DNA of 64,000 nucleotides from Pseudomonas sp. G2-4. GTDB lineage: Bacteria > Pseudomonadota > Gammaproteobacteria > Pseudomonadales > Pseudomonadaceae. The stretch covers positions 4,516,001-4,580,000 of the forward strand of contig NZ_CP125957.1 of NCBI RefSeq assembly GCF_030064125.1. The letters run 5' to 3'. The translations under genes and the position numbers were made by a program. The notes beneath the pieces were generated by a model. The model searched no databases, had not been told where the DNA came from, and saw only the letters and a program-made list of their open reading frames with translations. Of the stretch, positions 1 to 6,727 are shown piece by piece. Numbering within the stretch: the stretch's first letter is position 1; each line of letters opens with the position of its first letter.

Positions 1-817
1 TATGCCGGTGCATGAAAAAGAAATCGACGCCCGAGCCGTTGCGATCCTTGCGCGGCCCACGGGCGTCGCGCTCCTGATCCCGTGGGCCGGGCTGCCAACC
101 GATGCCGCGCAGGGCGTTGCGTTTGTCTTCGTCCAGGGTGTGCCATTTGTCCCGCGAGGCATGCCAGAGCTGGTGGAACAGCCGATGTTCTGGCGACACC
201 AGCCAGGCCAGCAGCGCCGGGCTCAGCGGCGTACGTTCGCGGGCTTCGGGGAATCGCTGCTTGCGGGCGATGAATTGATTGTCGAGTTCCAGCAGGCCCA
301 GCGGACGATCCAACCGCAACACCCGACCGCTGAGCGTCGCGGTGCCTGCATTGCCGAAGCCGGCCCAGACTTCGTCCAGGGTCATGGTGAATTCATAGTC
401 CGGCGCGCCGCCCGAGGCCTGGGCCCCTATCAGTCGCCAGCTCAGTTGCTTCGGGTCGGTGCCGGCCAAATCGCCCAACACCCGATAACGAGGCTCATCC
501 CCGGCGCGCAGCCGTTCGGCGGTGTCGAGGCAACCCACCAGGCCACGGCCCTTGTGGCCGATATCGAGGAACACCTGGAGACCGTCCTGGGGCAAGCCAT
601 CGAGGCCGGCGTTGCGGCCGGTGAAACGGATTGTCCATATGCCCCGCAACGTGTCGGCCCGACGCTGGCCCGCCACGTCCGCCACATCGAACGAAGCCTC
701 GCCGGGGGTGATGCTCGGGTCCGGTCGGGTCAGTTCGCGATGCCCGTAATACACCGCAGGCACGGCGGCACCGGTCAGCGCCAGGCCTGCCATGAACCAT
801 CGTCGAGAAATCGTCAT
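1..817 (-). CDS. pvdP: PvdP, pyoverdine chromophore tyrosinase (N-terminal part, cut by window edge)
   Basis: PvdP is the periplasmic copper tyrosinase that oxidises ferribactin to form the pyoverdine chromophore (family knowledge). The first 272 residues are readable on the minus strand and run off the left edge. They begin MTISRRWFMAGLALTGAAVP, a twin-arginine signal (SRRWF plus a hydrophobic stretch), as expected for cargo exported folded. The last visible residues include DFFFMHRH, a His-rich motif of the kind that binds copper in tyrosinases. The start at 817 is the first ATG after a perfect PvdS promoter at 864-887. The gene is divergent from pvdM and shares its control region. Family members are roughly 540 aa, so about half is present. 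The plus-strand reading of this stretch is a GC-rich shadow. Confidence 0.9.
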   Translation of the reverse strand, partial: MTISRRWFMAGLALTGAAVPAVYYGHRELTRPDPSITPGEASFDVADVAGQRRADTLRGIWTIRFTGRNAGLDGLPQDGLQVFLDIGHKGRGLVGCLDTAERLRAGDEPRYRVLGDLAGTDPKQLSWRLIGAQASGGAPDYEFTMTLDEVWAGFGNAGTATLSGRVLRLDRPLGLLELDNQFIARKQRFPEARERTPLSPALLAWLVSPEHRLFHQLWHASRDKWHTLDEDKRNALRGIGWQPGPRDQERDARGPRKDRNGSGVDFFFMHRH

Positions 818-863
818 TGCCTTACCTGTGTCCAGCCCTGGAGCGGGCTTTATCCAAGCTAGA

Positions 864-887
864 ACGATGGGCAGGCCAACAAATTTA
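864..887 (-). promoter_or_regulatory. PvdS iron-starvation box upstream of pvdP
   Basis: Read on the minus strand this is TAAAT, exactly 16 bases, then CGT, the consensus for promoters of the ECF sigma factor PvdS. It lies 47 bp upstream of the pvdP ATG and points toward it. Confidence 0.85.
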
Positions 888-906
888 TAGGGGCTGTGAG
901 GGCCTC

Positions 907-1041
907 ATCGCGAGCAGGCTCGCTCCCACAATGGACCTGGTACATCCGCGCGAGATCGGTCGACTGTCAGACCGCCATCGCGAGCAGGCTCGCTCCCACA
1001 GGTTGACCGCGTTCCAATGTGGGAGCGAGCTTGCTCGCGAT
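907..1041. repeat. Cluster of three type-A REP elements
   Basis: Three copies of a ~24-bp unit (ATCGCGAGCAGGCTCGCTCC and its complement) lie at 907-930, 977-1000 and 1018-1041. The first two share one orientation and the third is inverted, so copies two and three can form a hairpin. They sit between the divergent pvdP and pvdM promoters. The same family recurs at 9295 and 46571. Confidence 0.9.
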
Positions 1042-1059
1042 GGGGCCCTCGAAGCCGCC

Positions 1060-1083
1060 TAAATTTCCCCGCCGATCACTCGT
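1060..1083 (+). promoter_or_regulatory. PvdS iron-starvation box upstream of pvdMNO
   Basis: TAAAT, 16 bases, CGT, an exact match to the PvdS promoter consensus, preceded by GCC. It ends 63 bp upstream of the pvdM start and probably drives pvdM-pvdN-pvdO. Confidence 0.87.
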
Positions 1084-1146
1084 TCTCCCCAGATAGCAGA
1101 GGCCTCTGCGCCTGTCCTTCCAAGGCGAACCTGACTGAGATCGGCA

Positions 1147-2517
1147 ATGACAACACGACGTTCGAAAAAGGCTCTTTTCATCGGCCTGCCATTGGCCCTG
1201 GCGCTGGCCGTCGGTGGCGGCCTGGCAGCCTGGGACCGTTGGTGGCGGGACAACCCCGGCTACCCGGTTAAGGTGATGAAAGAAGCTCGGGAGCTGCACG
1301 AACGCCTACTGTCCTTTGACAGCCACATCACCGTGCCGCTGGATTTCGGCACCGCTGGCAATGAAGCCGACAAGGACGGCAGCGGCCAGTTCGACCTGGT
1401 CAAAGCCAACCGCGGACAGCTGTCCGGCGCGGCCCTGACGGTGTTCGGCTGGCCCGAGCTGTGGAACGGCGACAATGCACCGCACAAGCCTACTGCCGGT
1501 TTCGTCGAGGAAGCGCGCAACCAACAGGAAGTGCGCTACAAGATCATCACCGGCCTGGTCCGGGACTTTCCCAACCAAGTCGCCATCGCCTACACCCCGG
1601 ATGATTTCCGCCGCCTGCACGGCGAAGGCAAGTTCGCGATTTTCATCAGCATGCTCAACGCCTACCCCCTGGGCCATGACCTGAGCCTGCTGGACCTGTG
1701 GACGGCGCGGGGCATGCGCATGTTCGGCTTCAGCTACATCGGCAACAACGACTGGGCTGACTCTTCCCGCCCGCTGCCGTTCTTCAACGATTCACCGGAC
1801 GCCCTCGGCGGTCTGTCGGAGATTGGCAAGCAAGCAGTGACACGCCTGAACGACCTCGGTGTGATCATCGACGTGTCACAGATGTCGACCCAGGCCCTGG
1901 AGCAAGTCGCGCAACTGAGCCGCACGCCGCTGGTGGCCTCTCACTCTGCGCCACGGGCGATGGTGGACATTCCGCGCAACCTCAGCGACAAGGAAATGCA
2001 GCTGATCAAGGCCAGCGGCGGCGTAGTGCAGATCGTCGGTTTCTCCCAATACCTGCGCCCGCTGACGCAAAAGACCCAGGACAAACTCAACGCCTTGCGC
2101 GAACGTTTCGACCTGCCGCCACTGCCCAACCTCGCCATGGCGCTGATGCCCGGCGACCCGATCATCGCCGCCTGGCCGGAGCAAAAGTTTGGCGAATACG
2201 CCGGCCAGCTCTACGGCATTCTCGAAGAAGAACCCAAGGCCAGCCTCAAGGACCTGGGGGATGCCATCGATTACACCGTGCGCAAGATCGGCATCGACCA
2301 CGTCGGCATCAGCTCCGACTTCAACGAAGGCGGCGGCGTCAAAGGTTGGGAAAACGTCGGCGACATTCGCAACGTCACCGCCGAACTGCTCACCCGTGGT
2401 TACTCCGAAGCCGACATTGCCAAACTGTGGGGCGGCAATTTCCTGCGGGTCTGGGATCAGGTCCAGCAAGCCGCAAAACCCGCATTGGCCTCGAACCAGA
2501 AGGCCGTCCAGCCATGA
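1147..2517 (+). CDS. pvdM: PvdM, dipeptidase-like pyoverdine maturation protein
   Basis: PvdM is a periplasmic protein of the renal dipeptidase (M19) fold needed for pyoverdine maturation. The 456-aa product has a basic N-terminus and one hydrophobic segment (about residues 10-28), which fits a signal or membrane anchor. The M19 fold is recognisable from SHSAPRAMVDIPRN and GIDHVGISSDFNEG. Several expected metal ligands are changed. The usual HxD reads HIT (His60, Thr62). The region of the bridging Glu reads ISMLNAYPL. The usual DLSH reads DVSQ (near residue 243). Classical zinc dipeptidase activity is therefore doubtful and a non-hydrolytic role is more likely. It is the first gene of pvdMNO, and its stop overlaps the pvdN start (ATGA). 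Confidence 0.92.
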   Translation: MTTRRSKKALFIGLPLALALAVGGGLAAWDRWWRDNPGYPVKVMKEARELHERLLSFDSHITVPLDFGTAGNEADKDGSGQFDLVKANRGQLSGAALTVFGWPELWNGDNAPHKPTAGFVEEARNQQEVRYKIITGLVRDFPNQVAIAYTPDDFRRLHGEGKFAIFISMLNAYPLGHDLSLLDLWTARGMRMFGFSYIGNNDWADSSRPLPFFNDSPDALGGLSEIGKQAVTRLNDLGVIIDVSQMSTQALEQVAQLSRTPLVASHSAPRAMVDIPRNLSDKEMQLIKASGGVVQIVGFSQYLRPLTQKTQDKLNALRERFDLPPLPNLAMALMPGDPIIAAWPEQKFGEYAGQLYGILEEEPKASLKDLGDAIDYTVRKIGIDHVGISSDFNEGGGVKGWENVGDIRNVTAELLTRGYSEADIAKLWGGNFLRVWDQVQQAAKPALASNQKAVQP

Positions 2518-3794
2518 ATGAACGCCGTACCTTTCTCAAGCAAGCCGGGATCCTTGCCGCCGGTCTGCCGCTGGCCGCCAGCCTGCCAGCTACGGTCGCC
2601 GCCGATTCGCTGCCGCCACTGCCGCGCAACAAATGGGCGCAATTGCGCACGCTGTTCGACCAGGACCCGGACTACCTGCATTTCTCCAATTTCCTGGTCA
2701 CCACCCACCCGCGCCCGGTGCGCGAGGCCATCGAAAAACACCGCGCCGCCCTGGATAAAAATCCGGGGCTGTTGATGGACTGGGACCTGGGCGTCACCGA
2801 AGCACGCGAGGAAAACGTACGGACCTGGGCCGGCCGTTATCTGCAAGCAGGCCCAAAGCAGATCGCCCTCACCGGCAGCACCACCGAGGGCTTGGCGATG
2901 ATCTACGGCGGCGTCCATGTGGCGACCGATCAGGAAATCCTCACGACCGCCCATGAGCATTACGCCACCCACACCATTCTCGATCTGCGCACCCAACGGG
3001 ATGGCACCCAGGTGCGCAAGATCAAGTTGTTCGAAAACGCCCACAACGCCAGCCACGAAGAAATCCTCACGGCCATCGACCGCAACATCCGCCCACAAAC
3101 CCGGGTATTGGGCATGACCTGGGTGCATTCGGGCAGCGGCGTGAAGCTGCCCATCGACCAGATCGGCGCGCTGGTGGACAAGCACAACCAGGGCCGCAGC
3201 GAGGCGCAGCGCATCGTGTACGTGGTGGACGGCGTCCATGGTTTTGGCGTCGAGGACCTGAGTTTCCCAGCAATGAACTGCGACTTCTTCATCGCGGGCA
3301 CCCACAAGTGGATGTTCGGCCCACGGGGTACAGGCCTGGTGTGCAGCCGCAGCGAAGAGCTCAAATACATCACGCCGATCATTCCGACGTTCTCAGAGGC
3401 CACAACGTTTTCCACCACCATGACGCCGGGCGGCTACCACGCCTTCGAGCATCGCTGGGCGGCGGACGAAGCCTTCAAGCTGCACCTGCAACTGGGCAAG
3501 CCCGACGTGCAGGCGCGCATTCATGCACTCAACACCTACCTGAAAAAACAGCTGGTGGCACAGCCGCAGATCGAGCTGGTCACGCCCCTGAGCCCGGACC
3601 TGTCAGCCGGCTTCACCTTCTTCCGGGTCAAGGGGCGCGACAGCGATGAGATCGCCGGCTACCTGATGAAGAACCGAGTGATTGCCGATGCTGTGCATCG
3701 CGACGCAGGACCGGTAATCCGCACCGCGCCGGGGTTGCTCAACAGCGAAGCCGAGATCGACCGCTTCATGGGCTTGCTGAGCAAGACACTCTGA
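2514..3794 (+). CDS. pvdN: PvdN, Tat-exported PLP-dependent enzyme of pyoverdine side-chain modification
   Basis: PvdN is a class V aminotransferase-fold, PLP-dependent periplasmic enzyme. In characterised pseudomonads it converts the chromophore-linked glutamate side chain to the succinamide form. The product is 426 aa. It starts MNERRTFLKQAGILAAGLPL, a textbook Tat motif (RRTFLK) with a hydrophobic region ending near AAD. The PLP-binding lysine is in GTHKWMFGPRGTG (about residue 265). A start at 2514 is preferred because it gives the Tat signal and the 4-base ATGA overlap with pvdM. Upstream in-frame starts inside pvdM would bury the signal. Confidence 0.93.
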   Translation: MNERRTFLKQAGILAAGLPLAASLPATVAADSLPPLPRNKWAQLRTLFDQDPDYLHFSNFLVTTHPRPVREAIEKHRAALDKNPGLLMDWDLGVTEAREENVRTWAGRYLQAGPKQIALTGSTTEGLAMIYGGVHVATDQEILTTAHEHYATHTILDLRTQRDGTQVRKIKLFENAHNASHEEILTAIDRNIRPQTRVLGMTWVHSGSGVKLPIDQIGALVDKHNQGRSEAQRIVYVVDGVHGFGVEDLSFPAMNCDFFIAGTHKWMFGPRGTGLVCSRSEELKYITPIIPTFSEATTFSTTMTPGGYHAFEHRWAADEAFKLHLQLGKPDVQARIHALNTYLKKQLVAQPQIELVTPLSPDLSAGFTFFRVKGRDSDEIAGYLMKNRVIADAVHRDAGPVIRTAPGLLNSEAEIDRFMGLLSKTL

Positions 3795-3818
3795 ACCTGA
3801 CGTTATCGAGAGAAATGG

Positions 3819-4694
3819 ATGAACAGTTTTTCCTTGAAGCTACTCCCGGCATTGGCCCTCTCCGCCCTGCTGCCCTCCGGTGCCCAGGCCTCGCAACCGG
3901 GCCAGGTTTTTCGTGACTGCAAGGACTGCCCGGAAATGGTCGTGCTGCCCACCGGCACCTTCCAGATGGGCACCCCGGAAGATGAAGTGGGCCGCGAGCC
4001 CGATGAAGGCCCGATGCATCCGGTGACCTTCGCCAAACCGCTGGCGATCAGCCGCTTCCAGGTACTCAAGGGCGAATGGTTCGCCTACCTTCGCGACACC
4101 GGCTACTCGATGCCCGACGGCGATGAGCGCCCCGGTCGCGCCTGCAAGGCTGGCATTCCGGATTACCAGGGCAGCGCCCCACGCAAGCAATACACCGACC
4201 GACACCCGGCGGTGTGCATGGACTTCGCCGAGGCCAACGCTTACGTGGCATGGCTGTCGAAAAAAACCGGCAAGCAGTACCGGCTGGTCAGCGAATCCCT
4301 GCGCGAGTACGCGGCGCGCGGCGGCAGCACCGGCCCGTTCCCCTTCCCGTTCGACGAGGGCAAGGAATACAGCATCGCCCAACACGCCAACACCTACGGC
4401 GCGGCCGACGGCTACAACTTCACCGCACCGGCCGGCAGCTACGCGCCCAATGCCTTCGGCGTCTACGACATGCACGGCAACGTCTACGAGTGGACGGCCG
4501 ATTGCTACAACGACAGCTACGTCGGCGCGCCGGGCGACGGCAGTGCCTGGCTGACCGGCAAGTGCGAGTTCAAGCGGATCCGTGGCAACGACTGGGGCGA
4601 AGCACCGGTGTTCTCCCGCTCCGGCAACCGCAACGCGCTGGTGCCCAGCGATCGCGGCGACTGGATTGGTTTTCGGGTGGCGCGGGATATATGA
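3819..4694 (+). CDS. pvdO: PvdO, formylglycine-generating-enzyme-like pyoverdine maturation protein
   Basis: PvdO is a periplasmic protein of the FGE-sulfatase (SUMF1) fold, required for the dihydropyoverdine-to-pyoverdine oxidation step in P. aeruginosa. The product is 291 aa with a Sec-type signal (MNSFSLKLLPALALSALLPS, ending near AQA). Family motifs visible are LPTGTFQMGTPEDE near residue 45, FGVYDMHGNVYEWTADCY near residues 213-230, and the C-terminal SRSGNRNAL...GFRVAR. It lies 24 bp after pvdN on the same strand, so it is the last gene of pvdMNO. The exact redox role cannot be read from sequence. Confidence 0.92.
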   Translation: MNSFSLKLLPALALSALLPSGAQASQPGQVFRDCKDCPEMVVLPTGTFQMGTPEDEVGREPDEGPMHPVTFAKPLAISRFQVLKGEWFAYLRDTGYSMPDGDERPGRACKAGIPDYQGSAPRKQYTDRHPAVCMDFAEANAYVAWLSKKTGKQYRLVSESLREYAARGGSTGPFPFPFDEGKEYSIAQHANTYGAADGYNFTAPAGSYAPNAFGVYDMHGNVYEWTADCYNDSYVGAPGDGSAWLTGKCEFKRIRGNDWGEAPVFSRSGNRNALVPSDRGDWIGFRVARDI

Positions 4695-4727
4695 ACCGCT
4701 TCGCCGATGCGCCTAAAAGCAGGCTTT

Positions 4728-4821
4728 TGTGGCGAGGGAGCTTGCTCCCGCTCGGTTGCGCAGCGACCGCAAAATATTGGGGCCGCTGCGCAGCCCAGCG
4801 GGAGCAAGCTCCCTCGCCACA
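4728..4821. repeat. Type-B REP doublet (inverted pair)
   Basis: TGTGGCGAGGGAGCTTGCTC and its inverted copy flank a short spacer, so the whole unit can form a long cruciform or RNA hairpin. It lies between pvdO and the pvdE promoter and could act as a terminator or mRNA stabiliser for pvdMNO. Related copies are at 10489, 49593, 52475 and 53278. Confidence 0.9.
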
Positions 4822-4847
4822 ATAATGTGTGTCAGGCGATTCATCGT

Positions 4848-4871
4848 TAAATCCCCTCCCCCCACAATCGT
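4848..4871 (+). promoter_or_regulatory. PvdS iron-starvation box upstream of pvdE
   Basis: TAAAT, 16 bases (C-rich), CGT: an exact PvdS consensus, 102 bp upstream of the pvdE ATG. Confidence 0.86.
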
Positions 4872-4973
4872 TCTACAGGTGGGCGCGCCCCAACCGGCGT
4901 GCCGCCGTCCTCCAGCCCATGCGGTAAACGCCCGCGAGGGCCTTCGCCCTTTTCATCAAGCAGGGAAACCTCC

Positions 4974-6623
4974 ATGAGCCAACAAAAACGCGGGGTGATC
5001 AATGAACTGTTCACCCTGCTCAAACCCTTCCGGCTGATTGTCATCGGCGCCATCCTGCTGGGCATGGTCGGTGGCCTGAGCGTCACCGTGCTGCTGGCGA
5101 CGATCAACACTGTGCTGCACGCCGAAGGCGGCCTGACCAACACCGTGGTCGGCGTATTCGCCGGGCTGTGCCTGCTGGCCCTGTTCAGTTCCATCTGCTC
5201 CGACATCGGCACCAATTATGTCGGCCAGAAGATCATCGCCAAGCTACGCAAGGAACTGGGTGAGAAAGTCCTCAGCGCGCCCATCGAGCAGATCGAGCGC
5301 TACCGCAGCCATCGCCTGATCCCGGTGCTGACCCATGATGTCGACACCATCAGCGATTTCGCCTTCGCCTTCGCCCCCCTGGCCATTTCCCTGACCGTCA
5401 CCCTCGGGTGCATGGGTTACCTGGCGATGCTGTCGTGGCCGATGTTCCTGATGATGGTCGTGGCGATTGTCATCGGCACCGTGGTGCAGTACATCGCCCG
5501 CGGCCATGGCATCAAGGGTTTCATGGAGGCGCGTGACTCCGAGGACGAATTGCAGAAGCACTACAACGCCATCGCCGAAGGCGCCAAGGAACTGCGCATC
5601 CATCGCCCCCGCCGGCAACGCATGTTCGTCTCGGGCATCGAGCACACCGCCGACAAGATCTGCGACACGCAGATCCGCTCGGTGAATATTTTCGTGATCG
5701 CCAAGACCTTCGGCTCGATGCTGTTCTTCGTGGTGATCGGCCTGGCCCTGGCCCTGCAATCGCTGTGGCCGAGCGCCGACAAAGCGGTGATGAGCGGTTT
5801 CGTGCTGGTGTTGCTGTACATGAAAGGCCCGCTGGAGCACCTGATCGGCACCCTGCCGATCGTCAGTCGCGCGCAAATCGCCTTCCGCCGCATCGCCGAG
5901 CTGTCGGAGCAATTCTCCTCACCTGAACCGCACCTGCTGCTCAGCGATCAGGGCAGCCATAAAACGCCGGTGCAGACGCTGGAACTGAACAATGTGGCCT
6001 ACAGCTTTCCGGCGGTGGAAGACGCCACGCCGTTCCGCCTGGGACCGGTGAACCTGAAGATCGACCAGGGCGACATCGTGTTCATCGTGGGTGAAAACGG
6101 CTGTGGCAAAACCACGCTGATCAAGCTGCTGTTGGGCCTGTACGCGCCGCAGCAAGGGGAAATCCGCCTCAACGACCAAGTCGTGACAGCCGTGACCCGC
6201 GACGACTATCGCCAGTTGTTCACGACGATCTTTGCCGATTACTACCTGTTCGACGACATCGTCCAGGGCGACACCCATATCCCGGACGACGCCAACAAAT
6301 ACCTGCAACGCCTGGAGATCGCCCACAAGGTCAGCGTGCGCGACGGCGCCTTCACCACCACCGACCTGTCCACCGGCCAGCGCAAGCGCCTGGCGTTGGT
6401 CAACGCCTGGCTGGAGGAACGCCCGGTGCTGGTGTTCGACGAGTGGGCCGCCGACCAGGACCCGACCTTCCGACGGATTTTCTACACGGAGTTGCTGCCG
6501 GATCTCAAGCGCCTGGGCAAGACCATCATCGTGATTTCCCACGACGACCGTTACTTCGATGTCGCCGACCAATTGGTGCGCATGGAAGCCGGCCGCGTCA
6601 TCACCGAACTGCAACCGGCGTAA
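4974..6623 (+). CDS. pvdE: PvdE, ABC exporter of the pyoverdine precursor
   Basis: PvdE is an inner-membrane half-transporter (membrane domain fused to ATPase) that moves acylated ferribactin into the periplasm. From the ATG at 4974 the product is 549 aa, the usual PvdE length. Hydrophobic spans are clear at about residues 16-40, 48-70, 130-150, 155-175 and 240-285. The ATPase half has Walker A GENGCGKTT (about residue 372), signature LSTGQRKRL (about 464) and Walker B VLVFDEWAADQD (about 485). The signature is LSTGQ rather than LSGGQ, a form seen in the cyclic-peptide exporter family. An in-frame start at 4899 lacks a ribosome site, whereas CAGGG precedes 4974. A PvdS box lies upstream and fpvA follows. 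Confidence 0.94.
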   Translation: MSQQKRGVINELFTLLKPFRLIVIGAILLGMVGGLSVTVLLATINTVLHAEGGLTNTVVGVFAGLCLLALFSSICSDIGTNYVGQKIIAKLRKELGEKVLSAPIEQIERYRSHRLIPVLTHDVDTISDFAFAFAPLAISLTVTLGCMGYLAMLSWPMFLMMVVAIVIGTVVQYIARGHGIKGFMEARDSEDELQKHYNAIAEGAKELRIHRPRRQRMFVSGIEHTADKICDTQIRSVNIFVIAKTFGSMLFFVVIGLALALQSLWPSADKAVMSGFVLVLLYMKGPLEHLIGTLPIVSRAQIAFRRIAELSEQFSSPEPHLLLSDQGSHKTPVQTLELNNVAYSFPAVEDATPFRLGPVNLKIDQGDIVFIVGENGCGKTTLIKLLLGLYAPQQGEIRLNDQVVTAVTRDDYRQLFTTIFADYYLFDDIVQGDTHIPDDANKYLQRLEIAHKVSVRDGAFTTTDLSTGQRKRLALVNAWLEERPVLVFDEWAADQDPTFRRIFYTELLPDLKRLGKTIIVISHDDRYFDVADQLVRMEAGRVITELQPA

Positions 6624-6644
6624 ATAATCACGATTCTCATTCTG
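6624..6644. promoter_or_regulatory. Possible Fur box upstream of fpvA
   Basis: Read on the minus strand, AGAATGAGAATCGTGATTAT matches roughly 13-14 of 19 positions of the Fur consensus GATAATGATAATCATTATC. It starts just after the pvdE stop codon. TAAAT at 6621 has no CGT at the right distance, so fpvA shows no clear PvdS box. fpvA may be read through from pvdE, from a Fur-controlled promoter, or from an FpvI-type sigma promoter. Confidence 0.4.
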
Positions 6645-6727
6645 GTTTTTTCTGGGTCGTGCGTCCTAATTAAGAATTGATGACAACTCCACCCTTATTA
6701 AAACTAAAACCTGCAAGAGTGAAACAC

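Noticed and set aside
2..862. Plus-strand 286-aa reading frame at the left edge
   Set aside because: It is antisense to pvdP, whose minus-strand reading gives a Tat signal and the tyrosinase motif; the plus frame has no family features.
6621..6644. TAAAT after pvdE as a PvdS box for fpvA
   Set aside because: The base triplet at the required spacing is CTG, not CGT, and TAAAT overlaps the pvdE stop codon.
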